Positions 54,647 through 64,000 of a stretch of DNA of 64,000 bases are shown one piece after another. This DNA comes from Fischerella muscicola SAG 1427-1 = PCC 73103. GTDB lineage: Bacteria; Cyanobacteriota; Cyanobacteriia; Cyanobacteriales; Nostocaceae. Both the position numbers and the translations under genes were made by a program. A model generated the notes under the pieces. That model had not been told where the DNA came from. It ran no database searches and was given only the letters and a program-made list of their open reading frames with translations. Every line of letters starts with the position of its first letter. The stretch's first letter is position 1. Location: contig NZ_AJLJ01000158.1 in the NCBI RefSeq assembly GCF_000317245.1, positions 20,948 to 84,947 on the forward strand, given 5' to 3'.

Positions 54647-56200
54647 CTATGAAGCAGACTCTCTAGCTGGATGAGAACTGAGCTTTTTCGGCATCGGAGT
54701 ATCCCCCCGTCGTCCTGTCTTCAGTTTGGGCTTGGCAGAACCACGTTTGTCTCCTTCACCTGCTTCTGATGATACCCAAGAAGAACGGCGGGAGCGGTGT
54801 TCACCACTAGATTCACGATTAGAATCACGACGGTTTCCACCTCGTAGTTTGGGTTTGGGGGTGGGTCTGAGGTCTTCTTCGGGGTAGTCGGCTTCTGATA
54901 GTAACCAAGCGGGACGGGTTTGGTCGTAAGCAATTTGTAATGCAGCCGCAGCTATAGCATGAGAGTCATATTGTTCGCTCAACTGGCTAACGATGGATAA
55001 AAATGAAGCCATACGTTCACCCACCAAAGCTTCCTGCACTTGGGTTTGTAATTTCTCTAGCTGGCGGGTTTCAATTTGCGCCCGTGTGGGAATCGAGAGT
55101 AGTTGCCAACTTTGACGCACATGGCGTTCAAACAACTGCTGTTTGCGTCGTTCAAACGGCTGCACCAAGGTAATAGCAGTACCTTCTTTACCCGCACGAC
55201 CAGTACGACCGATGCGGTGGACATAAGTTTCTACGCTATCGGGTAAATCAAAATTGATGACGTGGGATAGTTGGTCAACATCCAAACCCCGCGCTGCAAT
55301 ATCAGTAGCTACTACCCAGCGCACCTGACGATTGCGGAATCTGTTTAACAAACGTTCCCGTGCTTGTTGGGATAAATCACCGTGGTATTCATCAACACTG
55401 TGACCAGCAGCTTGTAATTGGTTGGTGAGTTCAGCTGCGGTGCGTCTAGTACGAACAAAGATCAAAGCCGTTTCTGGATCTTCCATTTCTAAGATGGGCT
55501 GTAAAGCTTTGACTTTTGACCAATGGCGTGGTACTAGGTAAGCTACCTGATTAATTTTATTCGGAGCAGCTTTTGGCTGTTCAACAGAGACTGTTACTGG
55601 ATCGTTGAGGAACTTATTCACCAACTGCCGAATAGATGGCGGCATTGTCGCGGAAAATAAAGCTGTCTGCCGTTCTTTTGGTGCTTGGGAAAGAATCTTT
55701 TCCACATCATCGATAAAGCCCATACTCAGCATTTCATCAGCTTCATCTAAAACAAACCATTTGACATGATCCAGTTTTAGACAACCCCGTTCCAGCAAGT
55801 CTATGACTCGCCCTGGTGTACCCACAACCATGTGAACACCACGCTTGAGTTGTAAAATTTGGCGGTCGATAGATTGACCACCATAAATTGCCATGACACG
55901 CAATCCTTCGTTGCCAAGAAACTCACTGATAGCAGCTTGAACTTGAATTGCTAACTCGCGAGTTGGGGTCAAAACAAGTGCTTGTACTGCTTTTTTACTG
56001 ACGTCTAGCCGTTCTAGAATTGGCAGAGAAAAAGCAGCTGTTTTGCCTGTACCTGTCTGGGATTGACCAACTACATCACGACCGGCTAAAAGTTGGGGAA
56101 TCGCTTGAGCTTGAATATTGGTTGGTGTGGTAAAACCAAGTTTTTCAATCTGCTGAATGCGTTCTGGTGAAATACCTAATTCTTGAAAAGAAAGGGTCAT
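54647..56200 (-). CDS. DEAD-box RNA helicase (CrhR/DeaD-like)
   Basis: 517 residues. The Q motif is near the start (FQELGISPERIQQIEKLGF). Motif I is SQTGTGKTA, Ia PTRELA, Ib GTPGR, II DEAD, III SAT, V ATDIAARGLDVD and VI HRIGRTGR. After residue about 370 comes an extension of Arg, Gly, Ser and Lys-rich sequence (PKLRGGNRRDSNRESSG), likely for RNA binding. CrhR of Synechocystis, induced by cold and reducing conditions, has the same plan. GGAG at an ideal distance before ATG 56200. It is separated by 65 bases from rimO upstream; co-transcription is possible. Confidence 0.94.
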   Translation of the reverse strand: MTLSFQELGISPERIQQIEKLGFTTPTNIQAQAIPQLLAGRDVVGQSQTGTGKTAAFSLPILERLDVSKKAVQALVLTPTRELAIQVQAAISEFLGNEGLRVMAIYGGQSIDRQILQLKRGVHMVVGTPGRVIDLLERGCLKLDHVKWFVLDEADEMLSMGFIDDVEKILSQAPKERQTALFSATMPPSIRQLVNKFLNDPVTVSVEQPKAAPNKINQVAYLVPRHWSKVKALQPILEMEDPETALIFVRTRRTAAELTNQLQAAGHSVDEYHGDLSQQARERLLNRFRNRQVRWVVATDIAARGLDVDQLSHVINFDLPDSVETYVHRIGRTGRAGKEGTAITLVQPFERRKQQLFERHVRQSWQLLSIPTRAQIETRQLEKLQTQVQEALVGERMASFLSIVSQLSEQYDSHAIAAAALQIAYDQTRPAWLLSEADYPEEDLRPTPKPKLRGGNRRDSNRESSGEHRSRRSSWVSSEAGEGDKRGSAKPKLKTGRRGDTPMPKKLSSHPARESAS

Positions 56201-56265
56201 TAAATCTCCTAATTTGTATTTAGTTATGACTTATTGATTAGTAGTTAGTAGCTAGTAGTTAGTTA

Positions 56266-57582
56266 CTAATTACTAACCATTCCGTACAAGTCGTACGTAT
56301 CAGCTTCTTTGATGGCTACTGGTACGATAGTTCCCAATCTCGCTTGCCCACTAACGTAAATTTGACCATCTACTTCGGGGGCAAATCTTGCAGAACGACC
56401 GATTAATTCTCCTGTTAAGGGATTTTCTTGCTCAATCAAAACGTCAACTACTCTGCCAACTTCTTGTTGATTTTTACGTAGAGAAATCGGCTGTTGCAGT
56501 TCCATCAGTACGTCCCGCCGCTCATCTTTCACTATTTGCGGCAACTGTTCGCTGAGGCTGTAGGCTGGTGTTCCTTCTTCTGGTGAGAAGGTGAAAACAC
56601 CCACATGGTCAAATTCATGGCGTTGGATGAAGTTAAATAAATGCTGAAAATGTTCATCACTTTCGCCAGGAAACCCAACTATAAATGTTGTCCGCAGTAC
56701 CGCCTGTGGTAGTGCCTCCTTGATGCGTTCGATAATTGCATCATTGACTTGTCCTTGCCATGGACGGTTCATAGCGCGGAGAATTTCGGCATGGGAATGT
56801 TGTAAGGGCAAATCCAGATAAGGTAAGACATTGGGTGTTTCACGAATTGCCGCAATCACATCTGGAGTCAGTCCTGTGGGATAAGCGTAGTGCATCCGAA
56901 TCCAGGGTATATCTACTTTCCCCAAAGCACGGAGCAATTCGGCTAATTTGGGCTTCCCATAGATATCTATACCGTAATTTGTGGTGATTTGGGAAATCAA
57001 AATGATTTCCTGCACTCCTTGAGTTGCTAATTGTTCAGCTTCCGCGACTATTGATTCTATAGTACGCGATCGCTGATTTCCTCGCAGATGCGGAATGATA
57101 CAAAATGCACAGCGATAATCGCATCCTTCCGCAATTCTCACATATGCCACACCTTCGGTTGTGGTGCGATAGCGGGGTGTGGTTTCATCGGCGATGTAGG
57201 TTGGTTCGGCGCTCACTTCTAGTATGCGATCGCCCTGTTCTACTCGTGCAATCACATCAACTATTTTGTGATAATCACCTGTACCTACTACCGCCACTGC
57301 TTCGGGCAACTCTTCCAACAATTGCTCCTGGAAATGCTGCGCCATACAACCTGTGATGACGATTTTTTTATTGGCTTCTGCCAGGTCTACTAAAGTCCTA
57401 ACAGACTCCTCCCGAGCTGCTTCGATAAAACTACAAGTATTAACAATAACGTAATCTGCTAACTCTTCATTAGAATCTACGCCATAGCCTGCTTCTACCA
57501 GCAGTCCTAACATATGTTCCGTATCTATTCGATTTTTTTCACAACCCAGGTGAGATATTGCAATGGTTGGTTTTTCACCCAT
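56266..57582 (-). CDS. rimO: Ribosomal protein S12 methylthiotransferase
   Basis: 438 residues, radical-SAM enzyme with two Fe-S clusters that adds a methylthio group to Asp of S12. The N-terminal UPF0004 domain has Cys in [27 protein letters not shown] and ITGCMAQHF. The radical-SAM motif is [17 protein letters not shown] with CxxxCxxC. The TRAM domain at the end runs through [20 protein letters not shown]. The S12-type rather than tRNA-type is shown by the short, RimO-like start and the [20 protein letters not shown] segment. Confidence 0.94.
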   Translation of the reverse strand: MGEKPTIAISHLGCEKNRIDTEHMLGLLVEAGYGVDSNEELADYVIVNTCSFIEAAREESVRTLVDLAEANKKIVITGCMAQHFQEQLLEELPEAVAVVGTGDYHKIVDVIARVEQGDRILEVSAEPTYIADETTPRYRTTTEGVAYVRIAEGCDYRCAFCIIPHLRGNQRSRTIESIVAEAEQLATQGVQEIILISQITTNYGIDIYGKPKLAELLRALGKVDIPWIRMHYAYPTGLTPDVIAAIRETPNVLPYLDLPLQHSHAEILRAMNRPWQGQVNDAIIERIKEALPQAVLRTTFIVGFPGESDEHFQHLFNFIQRHEFDHVGVFTFSPEEGTPAYSLSEQLPQIVKDERRDVLMELQQPISLRKNQQEVGRVVDVLIEQENPLTGELIGRSARFAPEVDGQIYVSGQARLGTIVPVAIKEADTYDLYGMVSN

Positions 57583-58514
57583 ACTATAAATATAAAGTTT
57601 TAGTTTTCTTCACTCCAAAAGTTAAATCTTAACTAAGGATTTTCAGACATTTGCTCCAGAGGCAACTCTTTGACATCATGCCCACATCACAAAATCCAAA
57701 CGCACCCAAAGGAATCTATGATCCCGATGAACTGCAACAGAGATCATGCTAATATTTTCTTACTATTCTGTGTTTCCCAGGGAAAAACGAATAGCTGTTG
57801 GGTAAAATAGACACTCGTAACTTTTTGTTGCAAATTGCTTTTGGTATTTTACATTACCGCAGCGCGTGCGTTGTGAATCTACTCTACCCTAAAAGGAGCC
57901 ACTTTCCCCTATGGGATGTGTGGTGAGAAGTCGCTACCATCTAGGAAAATACGCACTAAACTACGCCTTGACAGCGGTAATGCTACCAATCAGTTCAGGT
58001 TTCACCTGCAACTGTAACAGAATTGTTACCTGCTCGACCAGAAACAGCCACCTTGTGGAAAGCCGCTCGGCGCCTTGTGCGTCTTGTGAGTTGCAAACTC
58101 CTCTTGTAACCAGTTTTTATCTTAACATATCTTATGGAAGGTTTTACGTTAATTTCTTTCTTAAGGGGGAGGCGGAAAACCGACCAATACAAAACAAAAG
58201 TTGAAAAAGTTAGTCAAAAGTCAACAGTCTAAAGTCCTAAGTCAATAGTTCAGAATAATCAGTCTACAGGTTATTGACTACCAATTCTTGATTCTGGATT
58301 GTAAATTTTGGATGAAAATTTTTGAGTAAACACTCCGACTGCAAATCGGATATAACAAAACCAAAATTGATCATCCAGAGTCGGTAAGCCCTGTACCCTT
58401 GTGGTCGGCATCAATCCAAAATCTAAAATCCAAAATCCAAAATCGGTAGACCATTGACTATTGACCATTGACTATTGACTATTGACTCTGGACTGTGTGT
58501 TACGGATTAAAGAC
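57583..58514. other. Long gap between rimO and btpA, with unclear coding traces
   Basis: About 930 bases. A 24-codon frame at 57678-57752 (MPTSQNPNAPKGIYDPDELQ and on) looks like the start of a protein cut short. A stretch at about 57990-58110 reads in the plus direction as VSPATVTELLPARPETATLW and KAARRLVRLVSCKLLL, protein-like but without a start codon and after a TAA. A second frame (57911-58204) covers the same bases. Neither is a firm gene. The last 230 bases are low-complexity, ending in the heptamer repeat at 58453-58487. Confidence 0.4.
58453..58487. repeat. Heptamer tandem repeat ATTGACT x5
   Basis: Five consecutive units: ATTGACT, ATTGACC, then ATTGACT three times. The array ends just before btpA and includes the TTG that opens the longest btpA frame, which argues against that start. 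Confidence 0.9.
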
Positions 58515-59363
58515 GTGGACTTATATCAGCTGTTTAAAACCCGCACACCAATTATTGGTGTAGTTCATTTACTACCCTTACCTACCTCACCTCGTTGGGG
58601 AGGTAGCCTCAAAGCGGTAATTGACCGTGCCGAACAAGAAGCAACAGCCCTAGCTAGTGGAGGGGTTGATGGCATTATTGTAGAAAATTTTTTTGATGCG
58701 CCGTTTCCTAAAAACCAGGTTGATCCTGCTGTTGTCAGTGCAATGACTATAGTAGTGCAGCGAATACAGAATATGGTGACGCTACCAGTTGGTATTAACG
58801 TTTTACGGAATGATGCCAAAAGTGCTATGGCTATTGCTAGCTGTGTAAGAGCGCAATTTATCCGTGTGAACGTCCTCAGCGGGGTGATGGTAACCGATCA
58901 GGGTTTAATAGAGGGAGAAGCCCATCATTTACTACGCTATCGGCGCGAATTGGATAGTGATGTCAAAATCTTCGCTGATGTCTTAGTTAAGCACGCTCGT
59001 CCCTTGAGTTCTCCAAATCTGACTGTGGCTGTGCAAGATACCATCGAACGAGGCTTGGCTGATGCCGTCATTTTATCTGGTTGGGCTACAGGCAGTCCAC
59101 CGAACCAAGAAGATTTGGAATTAGCTGCACAAGCAGCAGCAGGTACACCAGTATTTATTGGTAGCGGCGCATCTTGGGAAAATGTTGCGACATTGTTACA
59201 AGCAGCAGATGGAGTGATTGTCTCTAGTTCCTTAAAACGTCATGGTCGCCGCGAACAAACAATTGACCCGATTCGTGTTAGTCAATTTGTGGAGGCCGCC
59301 CACCGTAGTTGGAACAACAGGAGCGATCGCAAATCTATTTCTTCTGTAAGCTTAAAATCTTAA
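58515..59363 (+). CDS. btpA: Photosystem I biogenesis protein BtpA
   Basis: 282 residues from GTG 58515, which gives MDLYQLFKTRTPIIGVVHLL, the start seen in family members; the longer frame from TTG 58482 starts inside a tandem repeat. BtpA is a TIM-barrel-like protein on the cytoplasmic face of the thylakoid that stabilises PSI reaction-centre proteins. Marks are LPLPTSPRWGG, GGVDGIIVENFFDAPF, RVNVLSGVMVTDQGLIEG and VFIGSGASWENV. The last 20 residues (SDRKSISSVSLKS and before) are a variable tail. GC-rich repeats separate it from the VKOR gene. Confidence 0.92.
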   Translation: MDLYQLFKTRTPIIGVVHLLPLPTSPRWGGSLKAVIDRAEQEATALASGGVDGIIVENFFDAPFPKNQVDPAVVSAMTIVVQRIQNMVTLPVGINVLRNDAKSAMAIASCVRAQFIRVNVLSGVMVTDQGLIEGEAHHLLRYRRELDSDVKIFADVLVKHARPLSSPNLTVAVQDTIERGLADAVILSGWATGSPPNQEDLELAAQAAAGTPVFIGSGASWENVATLLQAADGVIVSSSLKRHGRREQTIDPIRVSQFVEAAHRSWNNRSDRKSISSVSLKS

Positions 59364-59515
59364 CTGGGGAACGGGGGAAAGGGGATCGGGGATCAGGAAC
59401 AGATTTATTAAATAATTCTCCTTTGTCCCCCATGTCTCTGGTGTCTCCCTTTCCCCAATCCCCTTTCCCCGATCCCCAGTCCCCTATCCCCGATCCCAAT
59501 TACCAATACCTGCTT

Positions 59516-60502
59516 ATGAGTCGCCGCCTTTCTTCTACCCCTTGGATTTATCGTCGATCGCGTTTAATCATTGGTGCGATCGCCACTTTAGGTGCTTTGA
59601 CTACTGCTTATCTGACCGTAGTTAAATTTAGCCAAAGCTCTGCTGCTTGTCCGACACAAAGCTGCGATATAGTATTACAGAGCGATTATGCTACAGTTTT
59701 TGGTTTACCTTTAGCTTTATTCGGTTTTTTGGCTTACGTGGGTATGGGAGTTTTTGCCTTAGCTCCGTTGGCTATAGACCCAGTTAAAAAGAAAGAATCT
59801 CGAACAAAGCTGGAAAATATCACTTGGTTGCTGCTTCTGATCGGAGCGATCGCCATGTCGGTATTCAGTAGCTTTTTGATTTACCTATTGGTATTTAAGA
59901 TAAAAGCACTGTGTATCTACTGTGTGGCCTCAGCAATTTTTTCCTTCAGTATGTTGGTGCTAACAATTGTTGGTCGTGCTTGGGAAGAAATCGGGCAAAT
60001 CTTTTTTACTGCCATTGTTGTCGGTATGGTAACACTAATTGGTACTCTCGCTATTTATGCTCCTCCACCAAATAACAATAGTGGAGTCACTATTGTAGAA
60101 AATCCTGGCAAACCAGCGATCATCAGTTTCAAACCAGTAGAAGAACCGAAACCAGGTGTGGGTTGGGAAGTTACAACTACTTCTGGTGAGGCAGAAATTG
60201 CTTTAGCACGTCATCTTAAACAAATAGGTGCTAAAGAATACATTGCTTGGTGGTGTCCTCACTGTCATGAACAAAAATTGCTTTTTGGTAAAGAAGCTTA
60301 CAGTGAAATTGATCATATCGATTGCGCTCCTGCTGATAACCCAAATGGGCTAAAAGATGAATGTCGGGCAGCTAAAATCCAAAGTTATCCCAGTTGGATT
60401 ATCAATGGCAAAACCTATGCAGGAGCGCAAAATTTAGAGGAGTTAGCAAACATTAGTAATTACACAGGCGCACGGAATTTTAAGTACACTCTAAGACGAT
60501 AA
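59516..60502 (+). CDS. VKOR-thioredoxin fusion (disulfide-forming membrane protein)
   Basis: 328 residues from ATG 59516; the longer frame from 59309 would run through low-complexity repeats and overlap btpA, so it is rejected. The VKOR domain has four helices up to about 150, with Cys45 and Cys50 (ACPTQSC) and the quinone-side pair CIYC at 133-136. Another helix is at 160-182, then a periplasmic/lumenal thioredoxin-like domain with WWCPHC (Cys247, Cys250) and SYPSWIINGK (cis-Pro). It oxidises thiols of lumenal or periplasmic proteins and passes electrons to quinone. The plant relative LTO1 is needed for PSII assembly. Confidence 0.94.
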   Translation: MSRRLSSTPWIYRRSRLIIGAIATLGALTTAYLTVVKFSQSSAACPTQSCDIVLQSDYATVFGLPLALFGFLAYVGMGVFALAPLAIDPVKKKESRTKLENITWLLLLIGAIAMSVFSSFLIYLLVFKIKALCIYCVASAIFSFSMLVLTIVGRAWEEIGQIFFTAIVVGMVTLIGTLAIYAPPPNNNSGVTIVENPGKPAIISFKPVEEPKPGVGWEVTTTSGEAEIALARHLKQIGAKEYIAWWCPHCHEQKLLFGKEAYSEIDHIDCAPADNPNGLKDECRAAKIQSYPSWIINGKTYAGAQNLEELANISNYTGARNFKYTLRR

Positions 60503-60536
60503 TAATTTTTTCTTTTATTTCAGTTGAGAAAGCCAA

Positions 60537-60565
60537 ATCCCCGACTTTTTAAAAAAGTCGGGGAT
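60537..60565. terminator. Dispersed GTCGGGGAT-type hairpin between convergent genes
   Basis: ATCCCCGACTTTTT and AAAAAAGTCGGGGAT form a perfect 14-pair stem between the 3' ends of the VKOR gene and nadB, the place for a two-way terminator. Fourth copy of the repeat family found at 489, 27016 and 27257. Confidence 0.7.
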
Positions 60566-60609
60566 CTTGTTATTCACGAATAATTTAGGAATGCTATAAC
60601 AACCAACAC

Positions 60610-62280
60610 CTATTCCAATACAGGCGCTTTCCACCAATTTTGGTACTGTACCAGTGTATGGACTTGCCAGTTAGGATCTGGTTGGGGATAGTCTAGGCGA
60701 TAGTGTCCTCCTCTGCTTTCTTTTCTAAAAACAGCACTTTTGAGGATTAAATAAGCTACATCTAATAAATTATAAGTTTCTGCCCAGAGTCTTAATTGTC
60801 GTTCTACATCTGGCAATTTGAGAGTAACGTTTTGTTTTGGAGATAAACAAAGTAAAAATTGACTTAGTTGTAGATCTGCAAAATCTTGCTGCCAAGATTC
60901 TACAGTGGCGATCGCAATTTCTAATCCTGATTGTTCTCGACAAATACCAGCATATTGCCACACTAAACGAGGAATTTTTTGGCGCAAATCTTCTAAATAT
61001 GCTTGTTGTTTTTGCCAATCATCCACATCTATAGTAAATTCCTGTGCTGTTGGGACTGCTTCTTCACTGATGAACTCATTCTTAATTTCCAAATGGCCCA
61101 TCTGGGCGCCGAAAACAATACATTCAAGTAAAGAATTACTAGCAAGGCGATTAGCACCATGTACCCCTGTACTCGCAGTTTCTCCCACGGCGTATAAATT
61201 GGGAATATTGGTACGGTTCATCATATCTGTGAGAATACCACCCATCCAGTAATGGGCAGCAGGAGCGACGGGAATTGGTTCTGAAAAAACATCGATACCC
61301 CAACGCTGACAAACATTAATGATGTTGGGAAAACGGTGACGAATTTTGTCAGCAGGGATAGGGCGCATATCTAACCACACGTGGGCTGTTGCGGGGTCAG
61401 TAGTGGTATTTTGTAAGTGACTAAAAATTGCTCGACTTACAATATCTCTGGGGGCTAGTTCACCAGCTGGATGATAATCAAAGGCAAAACGTCGCCCTTC
61501 ATTATCTATTAAATGCGCTCCCTCACCACGCACAGCTTCACTAATTAAAAAGCGTTCTGCTCCTGGTTTAGTTAAAGCAGTGGGGTGAAATTGGACAAAT
61601 TCTAAATCTCTCAAAATTACCCCAGCGCGAGCTGCGATCGCAACTCCATCTCCTGTACTCACAGCTGGGTTAGTAGTTTGAGCAAATACCTGACCACCAC
61701 CACCTGTTGCTAGGACGACTGCACCAGCTCTTACCCATGTAATTTTGCCTTGATAAAACAAACTAATTCCTTGACAGGCTTGGGATTGAGGATCTATCCA
61801 CAAACTCAATGCTAAAGCTTGTTGAATGACGTGAATATTTTTACGTTGTAGTACCTGGGCTGTAAGAGTAGTAATTACTTCTCTACCTGTAGTATCGGCA
61901 GCATGGAGAACCCGGTGCTTAGAGTGGGCTGCTTCTAAAGTTAAAGCTAAATTACTACCGTGGCGGTCAAAAGCAACCCCTAGCCCTACCAGAGATTGAA
62001 TGCAACTTGGGGCGTGTTCAGCAAGAAATTCGACTGCGGGGCGATCGCATAAACCCGCACCAGCTTTGATTGTATCGTCAATATGTAAACGCGGTGAATC
62101 ATCTGGAGCGATCGCAGCAGCAATACCGCCCTGCGCCCAATCACTAGCAGACAAACTCACTGTTTCTTTGGTAATCAGACCAACTCGTAAGGATTTTGGT
62201 AGACAAAGTGCTGTATACAGTCCAGCAGCACCAGCACCGATTACTAAAACATCAAATTGGTTAAAAGTATCTATTTGCAC
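60610..62280 (-). CDS. nadB: L-aspartate oxidase
   Basis: 556 residues from GTG 62280. FAD enzyme that converts aspartate to iminoaspartate, the first step of NAD synthesis. The FAD site VLVIGAGAAGLYTALCLP is at 11-28; SASDWAQGGIAAAI near 44-57 contains the substrate loop. LEFVQFHPTAL, SEAVRGEGAHLIDNEGRRF, LAPRDIVSRAI and YAVGETASTGVHGANRLASN are typical of the succinate dehydrogenase/fumarate reductase group. The C-terminal helical domain is complete. HRVLHAADTTGREV supports NadB over succinate dehydrogenase. Confidence 0.95.
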   Translation of the reverse strand: MQIDTFNQFDVLVIGAGAAGLYTALCLPKSLRVGLITKETVSLSASDWAQGGIAAAIAPDDSPRLHIDDTIKAGAGLCDRPAVEFLAEHAPSCIQSLVGLGVAFDRHGSNLALTLEAAHSKHRVLHAADTTGREVITTLTAQVLQRKNIHVIQQALALSLWIDPQSQACQGISLFYQGKITWVRAGAVVLATGGGGQVFAQTTNPAVSTGDGVAIAARAGVILRDLEFVQFHPTALTKPGAERFLISEAVRGEGAHLIDNEGRRFAFDYHPAGELAPRDIVSRAIFSHLQNTTTDPATAHVWLDMRPIPADKIRHRFPNIINVCQRWGIDVFSEPIPVAPAAHYWMGGILTDMMNRTNIPNLYAVGETASTGVHGANRLASNSLLECIVFGAQMGHLEIKNEFISEEAVPTAQEFTIDVDDWQKQQAYLEDLRQKIPRLVWQYAGICREQSGLEIAIATVESWQQDFADLQLSQFLLCLSPKQNVTLKLPDVERQLRLWAETYNLLDVAYLILKSAVFRKESRGGHYRLDYPQPDPNWQVHTLVQYQNWWKAPVLE

Positions 62281-62433
62281 TAAGGTAAAAATTATTCAAA
62301 ATTCAAAATTCAAAAAATATTAGGTGGAGTGAATGAGACGCTTCGCTTAATTAAAGATGAAAAATGTGAAATTAAAAATTCAGGCGATTAAATTTTTAAT
62401 TTTTAATTTTTTATTTTTAATTCCGAAGGTGTC

Positions 62434-63237
62434 CTACTTACCTGTCAGCTTGACTAGTCCAATTCCACTAAAGTACAGCCCTAGTACGGCTCCTGCTAGG
62501 AGACTTTGGGTAAGGGGATCTGTAGAAGGTGTAATGACAGCACCTAGAACTACTGCACCTAAAATTACATAACGCCAGCCAGAAAGCATTTGTTTTGACG
62601 AGACAATTCCTAAAGTACCAAGTAAAAGCTGAATGATCGGTACTTGGAATGCTAGCCCTGTACTGAACAGTAACAATAAAACAAATTCAAAATATTTGTC
62701 GATTGACCATAGCTGTTCGACGACATCTGCACCGTAGCTAATGAAGAATTTTAAAGCAGCTGGAATCAGTAGGAAATAGGCAAATACTAAACCTGCTCCA
62801 AACAGAACGCTTGATCCTAAAACTATAGGCCCCAACAAGCGGCGTTCTCGGCGAGTTAATCCTGGTAGTACAAATTGGATGATTTGGTACAGAATAAAGG
62901 GACTGGCAAGAAGCAAGCCAGTATAGCCTGCAACTTTCAGAGAGACAAAAAAGTATTCTCCGGGTGCAAGTTGGAGAAATTTTACTCCCTGGGCTGGTAC
63001 TTCCAATAACTGAACTATCGGCTTGACAGCAAAAAAGCAGCCAATAACACCTACTGCTACAGCAATCAGCGCATAAAAAATCCGCAGTCGTAACTCCTCT
63101 AGATGCTCAAAAAGGGTCATTTCGACCTCTCCTGGCAATTCATCCAAAGGATTAGTTTCTTTTTGCTCGTCGGTTTCAAAGTCGATATCAGAAGTAACCG
63201 GAGCAGTTGCAGTGTTTGCGTCTTGTGAAGGCGTCAT
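62434..63237 (-). CDS. tatC: Sec-independent protein translocase TatC
   Basis: 267 residues. Six helices between about 55 and 262. The family's key regions are [18 protein letters not shown] at 40-57 and the first periplasmic loop with [20 protein letters not shown]. TatC recognises the twin-arginine signal peptides of folded proteins and, with TatA/B, moves them across the thylakoid or cytoplasmic membrane. The first 39 residues are an acidic extension ([20 protein letters not shown]), longer than in E. coli. No tatA/B gene is in the window. Low-complexity AT-rich DNA separates it from nadB. Confidence 0.95.
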   Translation of the reverse strand: MTPSQDANTATAPVTSDIDFETDEQKETNPLDELPGEVEMTLFEHLEELRLRIFYALIAVAVGVIGCFFAVKPIVQLLEVPAQGVKFLQLAPGEYFFVSLKVAGYTGLLLASPFILYQIIQFVLPGLTRRERRLLGPIVLGSSVLFGAGLVFAYFLLIPAALKFFISYGADVVEQLWSIDKYFEFVLLLLFSTGLAFQVPIIQLLLGTLGIVSSKQMLSGWRYVILGAVVLGAVITPSTDPLTQSLLAGAVLGLYFSGIGLVKLTGK

Positions 63238-63428
63238 GAGTCAGCTAGCAAGCATCATTATGTTAACTATTTTATCTGGGGTGGCAGCTACCGGATCTCG
63301 GACTTTGCGGAGAAGTTGAGAATTTGAGCAAAAATAATTGCAAATTTAATTTTTATCAGTCGAGCATCGCGGTCACAGTGCTGTTAACCTAGTTTTAGCT
63401 GTTCAAAATCTCAAATCTTAAAATCCAG

Positions 63429-63929
63429 ATGATTGTGATTGAAACACCTCGCCTAATTTTGCAACATTTCACCCTAGATGATGTAGACGAGTTAGCAGCT
63501 ATTTATGCTGATCCTATTGTTACGAAGTTCTACCCCAGACCATATACTCACGAACAAACACAGCAGCAGGTAGAAATAATTATGAATATGTACAAAGAAA
63601 AGGGGTGGAGTTTGTGGGCAACTATCTATAAGGCTGATCATAAACTGATCGGTCGCTGTGGACTCATGCTCCAATTAGTAGATCAACAAGAAGAAGTAGA
63701 AATTGGCTATCTATTAGCTAAAGAATACTGGGGACAAGGTTTAGCAACAGAAGCCGCTATTGCTTGTCGAAACTATGGTTTTCAAGAACTTGGTTTAAAT
63801 CGTTTAATATCGTTAATTGACCCTGGAAATATTGCATCTCAAAAGGTAGCCATCAAAAATGGCATGAATTATGAAAAAAATGCTCAAATGTGGGGTAAAA
63901 TCGTGTGCGTTTATACGATACAGAAATAA
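63429..63929 (+). CDS. GNAT N-acetyltransferase (RimJ/RimL-like)
   Basis: 166 residues. RimJ/RimL-type start IETPRLILQHFTLDDVDELA; the acetyl-CoA site is LLAKEYWGQGLATEAAIACR near 96-115, followed by LNRLISLIDPGNIASQKVAI, the family's conserved end. Relatives acetylate ribosomal protein N-termini or small molecules; the substrate here is unknown. It is divergent from tatC. Confidence 0.9.
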   Translation: MIVIETPRLILQHFTLDDVDELAAIYADPIVTKFYPRPYTHEQTQQQVEIIMNMYKEKGWSLWATIYKADHKLIGRCGLMLQLVDQQEEVEIGYLLAKEYWGQGLATEAAIACRNYGFQELGLNRLISLIDPGNIASQKVAIKNGMNYEKNAQMWGKIVCVYTIQK

Positions 63930-64000
63930 GTAATACCAATTTGAAAAAACAGCTTTACAATTCAAAAACCTGATTTAAAACTCAAAAACTTGATTTAAAA
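63930..64000. other. Window end, short direct repeat
   Basis: The last bases contain a nearly exact repeat of ACTTGATTTAAAA with the unit AACCTGATTTAAAA before it. No gene begins here. Confidence 0.5.

Noticed and set aside
57911..58204. Plus-strand frame of 97 codons between rimO and btpA
   Set aside because: Composition is poor and a competing frame over part of it looks more protein-like; left as an uncertain region.
58482..58514. Longer TTG start for btpA
   Set aside because: The TTG is part of the ATTGACT heptamer array, and family members begin at the MDLYQLF segment.
59309..59515. N-terminal extension of the VKOR-thioredoxin protein
   Set aside because: It translates low-complexity G/C tracts and overlaps the end of btpA; the ATG at 59516 fits the family.

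Overview
This window comes from a filamentous, probably heterocyst-forming, cyanobacterium of the Nostoc/Anabaena/Calothrix kind. The evidence is the orange carotenoid protein with its recovery protein, NdhB, PetP, chlorophyll synthase ChlG, BtpA and a PucC-type transporter. It is supported by the many GCGATCGC (HIP1) octamers, the heptanucleotide tandem repeats and the short dispersed hairpins typical of these genomes. Coding density is moderate and most intergenic gaps are AT-rich.

Layout. 1-252 is the tail of a polyprenyl-phosphate sugar transferase. 634-4359 holds a group 2 sigma factor, a small secreted Cys protein and the photoprotection pair ocp-frp. 4528-7602 is an accessory island: a broken XRE regulator converging on a three-gene minus-strand cassette (candidate nuclease, small acidic protein, Dam-ParB fusion). 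7855-23874 is core metabolism: ndhB, an RRM RNA-binding protein, topA, a 45-residue ORF with a structured leader followed by aroQ, a degenerate ADP-ribosylglycohydrolase-like protein, a PgpH-type HD phosphodiesterase, glgA, hemC and a YegS-type lipid kinase. 24516-28658 has a Ser/Thr kinase followed by a membrane-anchored PstS-like protein, several tiny ORFs, a repeat-rich stretch and an SLH-domain protein.

28828-45222 is a 16 kb minus-strand surface-polysaccharide locus: ABC exporter (Wzm, Wzt with a C-terminal extension), a coiled-coil methyltransferase, several glycosyltransferases including two double-domain fusions, a YfhO-type membrane protein, a zinc-ribbon methyltransferase, GtrB/GtrA and GDP-mannose dehydratase. 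It reads as an ABC-dependent O-antigen or capsule system in which the methyltransferase may terminate the chain and Wzt may recognise the terminus.

45655-63929 returns to core genes: petP, a Get3d-like ATPase with an altered P-loop, chlG, a small Cys protein, a zinc dehydrogenase, a ChaN-like protein, an inositol-phosphatase-like enzyme, a PucC-family transporter, an aldo/keto reductase, a DEAD-box helicase, rimO, btpA, a VKOR-thioredoxin fusion, nadB, tatC and an acetyltransferase.

The strongest leads are the nuclease / acidic protein / Dam-ParB cassette, the pseudoknot-like leader before the 45-residue ORF and aroQ, and the Wzt plus coiled-coil methyltransferase pair. Several compact inverted repeats (MITE-like or RNA-hairpin elements) are also worth comparing across genomes. 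All functional calls are from reading the sequence; no database search was run.
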